DNA from: Macrolepiota albuminosa
Taxonomy: Eukaryota > Basidiomycota > Agaricomycetes > Agaricales > Agaricaceae
NCBI GenBank assembly: GCA_027475525.1
Contig: JAMWFC010000082.1
Coordinates: 1,674,001-1,738,000 of the forward strand
Reading direction: 5' to 3'
DNA length: 64,000 nucleotides
Below are positions 54,830-64,000 of the stretch, one piece after another (position 1 is the first letter of the stretch; every line of letters begins with the position of its first letter). Both the position numbers and the translations under genes were made by a program. A model generated the notes under the pieces. The model was not told the DNA's origin. It did not search any database and was given only the letters and a program-made list of their open reading frames with translations.

Positions 54830-55982
54830 ATGGACATTGACATAGGAAGTACCTTGGAACGACATGTCGAGTATGACGAGCACCGGGGAGAAGCACGACT
54901 TCATGACATTCTTCAGGTGAAATGAAAATATATATGTATGGTGTCCACACATAGATTTAATGGATCGTGAAGATTCCGAAATGGAAAAATATGGTAATAG
55001 TCCGGCAATACGAGAGCCCAAAAATATGGAGACTACTGCTAGCAGATGAGGACGGCAAGGTGACGAACAAGGAAGCAACATTCACGGTGTATGGTGCAAT
55101 AGCAGACATAGATCTGCCCCCATTTAAGATAGGAGGATCTATAAAGTGAGCGTTCAATGATGCTACACATATTGAAGATGGCTGATAGGGATGTAGTGAA
55201 TTCAATCGGAAGTGTAAATACCTCAAACAGTCAATAAAACTGGATGGGCTTGGCACGCAGCAGTTTGACGACGCCATGGCTGCGGCAAAAACAGTATACA
55301 AAGCATTTGACCGGGAGTTCAAAGAGGGCAAACTGGAAGAATGGTCGGAAGAAATGTCAGACAAAGGAAACAAGATATTGTACGCAAACAATAGGGTGTT
55401 TACACCTGCAAAGGACTCAGACAAACGAGAAGTTCACATTCCGTTCGAAAAGGATACTGACCCCAATGGATTGCTCGAAAAAATTGCACTAGGGGGGTTC
55501 AAGAGAACATCAGACAATGTCGTCGAGTATGCGCAAGCAAGGATAACATTGGAAGGAGATAAAACGTAAGAATACATGGACAACGACCATAAAACATAGA
55601 TGCTCACACAAATCAAAGGTTCAAGAGGATCAAACCGCAGTCCTTCCGAATCGGCGATATAGTCGCGGCGCAGGTATCCTTCGCAGTCGTTCCATTGAGG
55701 GGAGGGAAGTACAAGATGTTAACAGTTTTGAGATCGATAACGCTGCTGGACGAAACATTTGCACTAGTGAGCGGCCATATAAACAATAAATGCATTCTTC
55801 TCACTCTGACAATTACCAAGAAGAGGAAGGGGCAACCGCTCAAATGCAAAGACTACGAGCCGGTGAAAAGGAAGCTCCGAACGTATGAAGACAATGGAGA
55901 ACCCCAACAGAGGGCCGGCAAGGCGGTCAGTACCGGCAATTTTGAGCAACAAATGTTGAATTACATGAACATTGACGACTGA
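54830..55982 (+). CDS. Hypothetical spliced gene, about 330 residues
   Basis: Start ATG 54830 (MDIDIGSTLERHVEYDEHRG). Three introns fit GT...AG and keep frame: 54917-54972, 55146-55196 (branch-like GCTGATAG) and 55566-55618. A fourth, 55767-55820, is optional because it is 54 nt. The joined frame is 331 codons including the stop at 55980-55982. Visible parts are a hydrophobic Val/Ile stretch (IPKWKNMVIVRQYESP), a charged middle (EFKEGKLEEWSEEMSDKG), and FRIGDIVAAQVSFAVVPLRG with MLTVLRSITLLD, a beta-rich patch. A lysine-rich end with MLNYMNIDD follows. I have an impression that similar short proteins are common in Agaricomycetes, often near repeats. No function can be given. All reading frames are clean, so the gene may be active. 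Confidence 0.6.
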
Positions 55983-56215
55983 TATCTTACGATGGCTTTG
56001 ATACGACATTTTTACCCAATGCGGTCCGTTATATTTTCACCGAGTTATCCTATTTCTCACATCTGGTCAATCGGTCGTCCCTGCTGAATTGTTCCGCAAG
56101 CTCTCATCGCCGTTCCCTCATTACCTTTCTATATTAACCCCAGTACCGAGCACCGCATATACCACCGTCCATAGCGCTAACATACCACGTACTACCGCCC
56201 ACATCATGTTGTGTC

Positions 56216-56217
<2 letters not shown>

Positions 56218-56248
<31 letters not shown>
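56218..56248. repeat. Poly-T run
   Basis: About 30 consecutive T bases. Such a run is easily mis-sized in assembly. Confidence 0.9.
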
Positions 56249-56249
<1 letters not shown>

Positions 56250-56350
56250 TATTTTTCCCAGTTAATACAGTAATAAATAAGTATCATCATCAAAACAACA
56301 TGTCGTAATAAGTGTCATTGCATCAAAATAATACATCGATTATATAATCG

Positions 56351-56473
56351 ACCGTATGGACGAACGGTTTGGCAATACCTACCAAAGGGAATTATATGTT
56401 ATTATTATTATTATTATTATATAATCGTATGGACGAACGGTTTGGCAATAAGTACCTACCAAAGGGAATTATA

Positions 56474-56512
<39 letters not shown>

Positions 56513-56551
56513 GGACGAACGGTTTGGCAATATCTACCAAAGGGAATTATA

Positions 56552-56585
<34 letters not shown>
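56351..56585. repeat. Minisatellite with embedded (TTA)n microsatellite
   Basis: Three units of ATGGACGAACGGTTTGGC...CCAAAGGGAATTATATG are each followed by a (TTA)n run. Unit starts are 56356, 56429 and 56511 (periods 73 and 82), the difference coming mainly from TTA copy number. It creates an artificial Tyr-rich open frame. Confidence 0.9.
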
Positions 56586-57872
56586 TTTTCTCCCTTAATG
56601 CTTGATCAATGAATTATCTAAGTACGATACCTTTATAAACCGCGGACCAAGAAAGATTAAATACGACATCGACGGATAAATAGTTATATCACCTCAAACG
56701 ATACGTGAAGGTAAAAGCAATATTACACGTTTTAGATTCAATTAGATTGTTTCGCACTCGAAAGAATGTAATAATACAGAATACATGTAGCAAGCACAGA
56801 ACTCGTGGCTGTACAGCAATAGTATACTTGAACGATGCACAGCCACAATAACACGATTGGGATAAATAATTAAATACAGCCGTACGTCTACAATGCTATC
56901 TACTTCCGCTACATGGTAGCTAAGGACATATCGGGTAGGAAACACCTCGGTAGCCACAGCTGAACAGTATAGGCATAACTAAAAGGGTGCAATTGGGGTA
57001 GCATCAAAAACCCAATGAAGCAAGCTTGCCACCACTGCGAGCGAAATCCACTATTTACATAAAGGAAGAGTTTGAAGGATAAGGCTATTATGATAAAAAG
57101 GGCCTGTTAGTATGCGACTAAGCCAGCAAGCGAGCGTTGGACCCAACCCCTGGTGGCTGTATATTAGTCGAATATACGATTGATACACAGCCACTATATG
57201 CATGATATTACACACTATTACTATATTGACAACAAATAATTAAATATATAATATAAAATGTATGTTCATGATTATAGTGGCTATGCAACGGCCGCATATT
57301 CGAATGGTACACAGCCATAACAACAAATAGATCATATATTTATTCATTTATTTATTTATTTATTTACGAACGAGTGAATACTTTGGAGGAGGCCGACGTC
57401 CTATGCGCCTCTTCACCCGGGTGGCTGCATACCTGGGACCAAAACAATGTACTGGTTTCAGACAGCAATAACATACTCACGAAGAAATGATATCACACAC
57501 AGGTGTGATGATACATACAAACCCTAAGATGCCCTTTCGATTTTATGTAGCCGGCAAGCCACAGAGCTGACTTAAAATGCATCGGTAAATGAACAATGGT
57601 ATTATAATCCAATATTATAAATCACTGGATATTTGTATTAACCCTCTATCTCTCTCTCTCTCCTCTCCTCTCCCCCCCCTACCCCCCATCCCTCCCCCTC
57701 ATTCAGTCAAAATATAGTTATGCTCTAACCAATCATAATCAGCATCAAAATTGGCATTGGATGTATTATATATTACCTGCGTTGACCCCAGGGCACCTGT
57801 ACCCAAAATATGGGTCAAGGTGGCCGTGTCTTATCGTTGAGGATAGTGAAACCAAAGTCACGCTTGCCAATA

Positions 57873-57993
57873 ATCGGCGGTCTATTCGGCGATCACGTTC
57901 TATGCAGATCCGCTGATGCCGAGCACCTGATGATCGGCAGTATATTCGGCGATCACATTTCATGGGGATCCGCTGAATGCCGAGCATCTTAGG
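57873..57993. repeat. Diverged 60-bp tandem duplication
   Basis: Units starting at 57873 and 57933 share ATCGGC.GT.TATTCGGCGATCAC and GATCCGCTGA.TGCCGAGCA. They are clearly diverged, so biological. Confidence 0.8.
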
Positions 57994-58024
57994 ATCGACC
58001 CTGTATGTGATCGGTGATATATTG

Positions 58025-58178
58025 TACCATTTGAGGCTTTGGAACGACACACTGCGTAGGTCTTACGCAACCGGCAAGGAGTCTAAGTGAGTAATGACAT
58101 TTACCATTTGAGGCTTTGGAACGACACACTGCGTAGGTCTTACGCAACCGGCAAGGAGTCTAAGTGAGTAATGACATT
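58025..58178. repeat. Exact 77-bp tandem duplication (probable assembly join)
   Basis: Copies 58025-58101 and 58102-58178 are identical, in non-coding DNA. Confidence 0.92.
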
Positions 58179-58509
58179 CCATCCATCCTTTACGTTCAAT
58201 TTTTATGACCTTTATATTGTATAAGCGTTGCATATGACATTCACAACACATGAAACAGTAAATGACGAAAACGCACTTGAAAAGTTTAGTTAAAAATACA
58301 TGAACTTTGCAGAGGATTCAAAACTATCTGTATGGACACAACGCTCTTATCGTTACTTACGTACAAACTCGGGGTTTATTTTTATTTATTCATCTAAGCG
58401 ATGTGGCGGTGGCTATGCATTCATAGCGGTAATAGAAGTAGAATCTTGATGCCATCATAACGAAAGGGTAGATAAGAAAAACATTTTGACCATCCATCCT
58501 TCTTTGACT

Positions 58510-60725
58510 ATGTCGCGCCACTCTACCCCTAACCGTTTGCCTATGCCACCCCCACCTGGTGATAACTCAACTGCTTCATGGCTACGCTACGAGGAGCGCC
58601 GAGAAATATATGAGCACCGTCTAGACGAGCAGCAGATAGCAGCCCTTTTCCAGCAGCGTAAGTAGTTTCCCGGCATGTCTGCGTACTCACCAGGCACGCC
58701 CTCCTCCCCCCCCCAGAGATGGCAGGCCGGTCTATGGGATCAAGTTCATTGACACTGACATCCGACCCATTGGCACCAGAGAGGAGCACGCAGACAGCCG
58801 GTCCGAGCAGCTCAGTCCAATCAGCACCTGCTGCGAGCTCGTCGACGCGTACTGAACAGCCTGTTCTCGGGCCCAGTCAGGTACGGCGAGTCCCGGCAAC
58901 GAAGCGGATCCCTCAAGCCGATGTGACACCGGAGCAATTTGCCGCAGCCCAAAACCGGCACCATGGCCCTCCCACCCTCAAGTGGTGTCAGAACAAGGGT
59001 CCCATGAGTGTTCTCCTGGCCTGGTCGCGCGTCCTAACCATCACCAGTGCTCGTTATGCTCACGTCGAGGTGAACCATGCGAATTCGAGGCACCAGTGGC
59101 AAAATCTCGCAGGGATAATTCTGTGTGTGTTTCCTGTCGAGCCCGGCACGAGCGATGCTCCGTGGCTCAGGCATGGAAGGCATCTTGCATGAGCAAAGAA
59201 CAGGGGTGAGACATGACCTGGGTGCTGAGCCAGTTGGCTAGTGCATCCAGATCGAGGGCCGAGGAGTCGGGTGGGGCACAGGCTGGGAGTTCATCGAGAG
59301 GAAGGAAGGCAAAGGCGTCGACTACACAGCAGGATAAGGAGAAGCGCAGAGCTTCACCTGCGTTGACGGAGGAAGCGCCGACGGCTCGGCATGATAAGGG
59401 AAAGCGCCGAGCATCGCCGGAGCCGTACTTCAGGGAGGCAAGGAATTCGGGTTTGATATTATTTAATCGTGCGCGCAGATACACAAATACAAAGTCATCG
59501 AGTGCGGGTAATGTGCCCAGGTCAAAGGGCGAGGAGTCAAGTGGATCGCGGCTTGAGGGTTCATCGAAGGATGTGGGGTTGGTTGAGGCGCAGACTGAGG
59601 GTTCGTCGCAAGGAGGAAGGATGGAAGTGTCGTCTCCGCAACAGGACAAAGGAAAGCGCCGAGCTTCGACCGAGTCAGTGGAGATAATAGGGTACAAGCG
59701 TGCGCAGAGGTCCCCAAGCTTGGACATGTCAGATATCCGTGAAATCTCCCCGATACCTGCCCAATTGTCTATTGATGAGGAAATACGCCAGCAGTTGCAA
59801 GAGGCCATGGCAAATGGGTACCGGGTAACATTACAGCTGCACCACACACGAGAGGATCTTCAGCAGGAACGACGCGCTCAGGAGGCCATGCGGGAAGAGA
59901 GGAATGCGGCTATTCGTGACAGGGACAGAGCATTTGAAGACAGGGATGCCGCTTTAGTGGCATGCGTGGCTATCGAAGACGAGTTGGCTGGGTTGCGAGC
60001 GCGAGTAGAGAATATCGAGAATCGAGGGTCGGACAATGCGGCACCCGGGGCGTCGGAGATAGAGGAGGTACAACAGGCAATACGGCGAGTGGAGGCGGCA
60101 CAGCCACGGATTTTAAGGAGGAGGAACTGGCTGTTGAACACGTTGGCGTCGTCCCATGAAGATGTTATGCGTAAGTGACCCTATGTCCCATACCATATAC
60201 CTGATACATCTTCACGCCCAGGAATGGTGCGCGAGTACCGACTGTTATTGGATGGTAGTTCCTCGGTGTTTGCCCTCATCCAGCAAGGGCTGCCCCAGCA
60301 GATCCCACCAGAGATTAACTGTTATTGGATGGTAGTTCCTCGGTGTTTGCCCTCATCCAGCAAGGGCTGCCCCAGCAGATCCCACCAGAGATTACGCAAG
60401 GAATCAATCAGTTGGAGGTCTGTTAGCAGCGCACCGACGCAGGAATGCAGTGACACCGGGAACTTGGATGGAAGTGGCAGCGGATGCTGGCCAGCCCATG
60501 CCAACACAGAATGAAATAATCACGATGTTGGTATCGACTTTAGAAGAAGAAATGACAACAGCGGAGGCGGGTGAAGCCGCAGTGATGGCAGCAATGACGG
60601 GAAGAGGGGCAGTGGCAACAGCGGAGATGGTTGAAGCGGTGATGGTCGAAGTGGAAGCAGCAGCGACAACAACCATGGGAGAGATGGAGGAGGAAGATGA
60701 GGTTGGGAGGAGGCCCCTGTTGTAA
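58510..60725 (+). pseudogene. Free-standing zinc-cluster/coiled-coil paralogue
   Basis: Start ATG 58510 (MSRHSTPNRLPMPPPPG). Introns are at 58658-58716 and 60171-60221. The order is an N-terminal W..YEERREIYEHRL block, a Ser/Thr/Pro linker, and a Zn2Cys6-like cluster at 59048-59158 (CX2CX6CX15CX2CX6C, CSLCSRRGEPC...CVSCRARHERC). SKEQG, Lys/Arg/Ser repeats (DKGKRRASPE, three times), and a long coiled coil (EDLQQERRAQEAMREE...DRDRAFEDRDA) at about 59840-60020 follow, then RMVREYRLLLDGSSSV and AHRRRN..TPGTWMEV. A 1-bp loss near 58992, a TGA at about 59207 in place of an expected Trp, and a 77-bp duplication (60241) break the frame. No LTR or pol lies next to it, unlike the three retrotransposon-borne copies. 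Confidence 0.65.
60241..60394. repeat. Exact 77-bp tandem duplication (probable assembly join)
   Basis: Copies 60241-60317 and 60318-60394 are identical. They repeat the exon sequence LLLDGSSSVFALIQQG of the zinc-cluster paralogue. Confidence 0.93.
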
Positions 60726-61180
60726 TTTCTTGCTTGCAACCCTAAATATTGTACATTGTATATGTCGTACTGTATATGGTATATGGTTGAATGTTGTATA
60801 TAGTGTACTACAGATGTAGATAGTGTACTATATATGTAGATAGTGTACTACATTGGACTAACGGGCTATACATCAGGACGGTGTGACACCGACAATGTTT
60901 CATTGCGGACGTTGTAAGTGATCGGATGACTTGGACATGCTAATAATCAATTGTATTTAACAAGCCTACAGTATCACAATCAGAAAATTGAAGTATTAAA
61001 CAGTGTAGGAGAATAACAAATCATGATACTATGATACCGATTAAGGTGTTTCGGTAATCCTTTTACCTACTGGCAATAAAGCTCAGTTAGCTGAACGTTG
61101 ACGATCCAGGTTGGCATAAAGACATCATATACGAAAATATGAACGGTTGACTAGTAGTAAGCACTAATGGCACCCAATTG
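60726..61180. other. Gene-free region with short AT repeats
   Basis: Includes GTAGATAGTGTACTA repeated about three times (about 60808-60855). No coding evidence. Confidence 0.5.
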
Positions 61181-61184
61181 TGTT

Positions 61185-61335
61185 TTCTTACCTAGGGAGG
61201 AGGACGTCGAAGTGAAAGTTCCCTACGGAACCCAGTCTCACTTGCGCCTCCTCTCCTAGGCTAGCTCACGTGATTGTCGCGATTCATCAGGCCCTTACAT
61301 TGGTCTTCTGAAAACTGGCGGTTTAACGTCAATAA
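61185..61335. repeat. Diverged relic of the Ngaro A repeat (hairpin part)
   Basis: TTACCTAGGGAGGAGGACGT... with GTCTCACTTGCGCCTCCTCT, then GAAAACTGGCGGTTTAACGTCAA, corresponds in order to the A repeat at 27798-28019 (TTACCTAGAGGGTGGTCGTC..., GTCTCACCTGCGCCCCCTCT, AAAACTAACAGTTTTGACTGCCA). The inverted arms CCTAGGGAGGAGG and CCTCCTCTCCTAGG are kept. No recombinase or RT is nearby, so it is a solo repeat. Confidence 0.65.
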
Positions 61336-61421
61336 AAAAAAAATATATATATATATAAAAATAAAAATAAAAAATAATAATAATAATAATAAAATTAAAA
61401 AAAAAAAAAAAAAAAAAATGT
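61336..61421. repeat. A-rich low-complexity tract
   Basis: A runs with (AT)n and (AATAAT)n patches, directly after the Ngaro-like relic. The full Ngaro-like element also carries an A/T-rich tract next to its repeats. Confidence 0.8.
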
Positions 61422-62094
61422 GAAAAGGTAAACTGTTATGCCATTTCCAATGTATCAATTTCCGATAGAAAAAAGTCTTCAGACAGAGGAAATTTGCCGG
61501 TTTCTATTGTAAAACCTAGCTACGAAACAGGCAACAGTTTTCTTTGCCCTTTTTTTGATAAGAAACAAATTATGGCCTCAGTAGTGAAGTATTAATGTAA
61601 TTATTAGCTGCACCAATACAAATGATTAATAAAGGGTCTTCTACTATTATTATGAAACCGTTCCACTAAAGACGTTTAATCTATAAGAGCTTTACTGACA
61701 ATAGAGCAAAGACGACGTACCATTCAATATTCCTCATGAGAATTGCGCCTAAGGCTCCAATGACGGTGGACACCGAACACCGCATAAACCCAGCAGCGTG
61801 TGTTTAGTCTTGACGTCCAGCTACGGGTATAGAATGTATATATAGATATTCTACTAACTACAATAAAAATAACTAGAAACAGAACGTTTAGTATGAGTGT
61901 TTTGATATGCATAAAGCGAACATACCTCTAGTTGAGCATGAAAATATTGGCCTTTATGCCCAGATCTACTTGATGAGGTATTGTTACGTTGCCGCACTGC
62001 GCATAACATTAAGCAAGTTCGATCGTCAAGAACACTTCACGTACCAAATCCTTTCCACATGAAGTGAAATCAGGCTCGTTAGGCTCGTGGCATA
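61422..62094. other. No feature recognised
   Basis: AT-rich sequence without a convincing exon, repeat or RNA gene. Confidence 0.4.
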
Positions 62095-63261
62095 CTATAT
62101 GTTTGGCGACAATGAGCTTTGTGTTCCACTCGACCTCTTTCGAAGCATCCAAGTAAGTTCAAACTTCATCAAGCCATTGATTTTCGTGAGTATGGAATGC
62201 GGCAACGAGAATTCCTCGTCCATCAAAAGCTTTCGTTGTGAGATGGGTCCGTTTGTCACGATGCGTATAGCTCCTGACTCAAGGTCAATTAACGAGCGAA
62301 CCAAGAAGTCAAAACATACAGAAAAACGAGATGAGCGGGTCTAATGTGATACAGCACATCTGAATACCTCTCCGTCACCTGGAGAATCCCCTGACAAGAC
62401 ATGGCGCGCATCTTGATACCAGAGGGGCGATGGGAGGATGTGTGAGGGCACCACAATAGGATATCGCGGTAGTGCTCCATGTGGTAGTAAATTGAGGATG
62501 AAAGAACGTGTTGGGTGTCTTTGACCGTATGTCTTGCTAGTGCAAACAACAAAACCCCAGTCCGTAACAGCATTTGAAAATGCTGAAGTCCGTAACATCA
62601 TTATACGAGCATCCTGGGAGCACTATAGATTATGGCTCGTCTAACAGCATTTGAAAATGCTGAAGTCCGTAACATCATTATACGAGCATCCTGGGAGCAC
62701 TATAGATTATGGCTCATCGACGCACAACAGCCGCTTAAACAGCGAATGTCTCGCTGGTAAGGGTCGTAGCGTGCCGAGTCGTCTCTGCCATCATACTTAG
62801 AGGGAGGAGCACCACCAAGGGGCACACGAGGGAGCGGATAAAGACATAAAGGAAAAAATAGTGGGACGACGTAGAGAAGCTCGGATTGGAGAAGACATCA
62901 AATCGAGTAGTACGCGCCTTGGTTTTGGGAAACGAAGCATATAAATACCTCTGCTTAGGCGAGGAGATACTTAGAATCATGATGTCAATGATACGGTGGC
63001 GGCGACCTGTATTCGTCACGAACACATCAATAAGGGATATAGAAACAGCAACGGTGAACGACCACGAGAAAACGCATACAATTCGGAGTAGAGTCTGAAG
63101 TAAGTAGGGAGGGAATCCGAATAACTGTCGGAAGAGTCTGAATAAGAATATTTAACTTTGAGCATAGCCCATTGTTGCTCCATGTTAAGCTGGGGCGCAT
63201 TAATAATCGGTCGTAATGACGGCTTGTCGCATGGCAGACTGTCGAAATCAGTAAGTGCCAT
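62095..63261 (-). pseudogene. Possible decayed hypothetical gene
   Basis: A minus-strand start at 63261 (MALTDFDSLPCDKPSLRP) leads to an intron-like GTTAAATATT...CTTCAG. A hydrophobic exon follows (VFSWSFTVAVSISLIDVFV), then mixed short frames to 62095 (RSLIDLESGAIRIVTNG). A near-exact 77-bp duplication (62565-62718) interrupts it. No domain is recognised and the exon chain is not certain. Confidence 0.25.
62565..62718. repeat. 77-bp tandem duplication, one mismatch
   Basis: Copies 62565-62641 and 62642-62718 differ at one base near the end (GGCTCGTC versus GGCTCATC). Confidence 0.88.
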
Positions 63262-63749
63262 GATCTAGTAAATCAATGATTTGTTGTCATATATCTATTG
63301 CGCTGGATAACAGACCTCTCAAGTGACAATAGGTGTTCATTAGATAGTGGCGATATGCCGAATCTTTCAGGGGGTATATCAGCACTGGTATTCAGGGATT
63401 GCTCTCCACAGAAGGCAGCCAAGGAAATAAGTCATAATGCATGTGTCTGCTCCAATATATGGTTTTCGTGTGGCGGCTATTATCTGTGATCTAATATCGT
63501 GTCCTGTCATGCCTGTACCAGGCAGGACATAGAAAGACTCACAATTAGTCATCGAAATAGGCCTATTTTTCAGAGACCGCTTGATCTATGGGTCGACTGG
63601 ACATCCAATACATCTGGCAAGGAAAGAACGTCAGCCAAATAAAATTGGAACATTACGGACCGAGTGGGTGTAGAGAATGTGTTAAAACAGACCCAACCGT
63701 GGCTACATCCTGGCGTATGTAGATATCAAATATTAACATAGTAAAGCTA
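63262..63749. other. No feature recognised
   Basis: Likely upstream region of the minus-strand frame starting at 63261. No independent gene or repeat is visible. Confidence 0.4.
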
Positions 63750-64000
63750 CAGAACAAATGACGTTAAAAAGGGAAGACACTATTCCCACATATATATGTA
63801 ACCGTACTAGTATCACATGACATTAAAAAGTGAATATATTATTCCCACACATCTCTGTAACTGTACAGACTTACGGTAGTATCACATGACGTTAAAAATT
63901 GAAGACATTATTCCCACGCATTTCTGTAACCATACAGACGTACGGTAGTATTACATGATGTTAAAAAATGAAGACATTACTCCCATGCGTACATGGTCTA
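63750..64000. repeat. Minisatellite, about 70-80 bp units, four diverged copies
   Basis: Units share ATGACGTTAAAAA, then TGAAGACATTATTCCCAC and TCTGTAAC.GTACAGAC.TACGGTAGTATCAC. They diverge by several substitutions and small indels and run to the window edge. Confidence 0.85.

Larger units (their letters stand above)
55983..58509. other. Gene-free region with simple repeats
   Basis: No supported gene. It holds a T run (about 56218-56248), a TTA-repeat minisatellite (56351-56585), a (TTTA)n patch (about 57340-57365), a CT/C-rich tract (about 57645-57710), a diverged 60-bp duplication (57873-57993) and a 77-bp duplication (58025-58178). Confidence 0.6.

Noticed and set aside
56369..56605. Tyr-rich open frame
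   Set aside because: It is a translation of the (TTA)n microsatellite.
9712..62718. 77-bp tandems considered as CRISPR units, satellites or recombination sites
   Set aside because: They share no sequence with each other, only the length. There are no spacers, and the genome is fungal.
62735..63098. Possible fungal multi-pass membrane protein family in the hydrophobic minus-strand exon
   Set aside because: Only one or two hydrophobic stretches can be read and no family motif could be confirmed, so no name was given.

Overview
The window looks like draft nuclear DNA of a filamentous basidiomycete, most likely an Agaricomycete. Genes carry very short introns (about 46-60 nt, GT...AG, CTRAY-like branch points). 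The DNA is dominated by basidiomycete-type retrotransposons: Ty3/gypsy chromoviruses, a gypsy family with a long gag-protease ORF, Ty1/copia, and a tyrosine-recombinase (DIRS/Ngaro) element. A run of exactly 100 Ns (20106-20205) and at least eleven tandem duplications with a period of exactly 77 bp point to a short-read scaffold with unresolved contig joins. The species cannot be named from the sequence.

Layout. 1-2760 (minus) is a decayed long ORF of unknown function that runs off the left edge. 2932-11122 (minus) is a decayed chromovirus ('D'), split by a 518-bp solo LTR with a perfect 5-bp target duplication. 11391-17465 (plus) is a 5'-truncated chromovirus ('C') with a 3' LTR; a convergent zinc-cluster pseudogene lies between pol and that LTR. 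17466-20040 is a copia fragment carrying a second solo LTR of the same family. 20728-37327 (minus) is a full-length gypsy element ('B') with two LTRs, PBS, PPT, gag-protease, pol, and a convergent five-intron zinc-cluster gene. A 5.5-kb Ngaro-like element with split direct repeats sits inside its pol. 39302-46095 (plus) is a relative of B ('A') that lost almost all of pol. A is inserted into a minus-strand JmjC-like gene (50151-46096 continuing at 39301-38953). B is inserted into minus-strand, probably genic DNA. 50.2-64 kb is gene-poorer host DNA: two divergent hypothetical genes (50722-53640 and 54830-55982), a free-standing zinc-cluster paralogue (58510-60725), microsatellites and minisatellites, and a relic of the Ngaro repeat.

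Main observation. Three distinct gypsy elements (A, B, C) have the same plan: gag and pol on one strand, then before the 3' LTR a spliced gene on the opposite strand. That gene encodes a protein with a Zn2Cys6-like cluster (spacing near CX2CX6-8CX8-15CX2CX6C) and Glu/Ala-rich coil segments. A fourth copy stands alone. This looks like a mobile, retrotransposon-carried DNA-binding-type gene. The function is inferred from the cysteine pattern only.

Caution. The 77-bp duplications are most simply assembly artefacts (k-mer overlaps not collapsed). Because 77 is not a multiple of 3 they create false frameshifts. Many real lesions also exist: in-frame TGA at former Arg positions, consistent with CpG decay.
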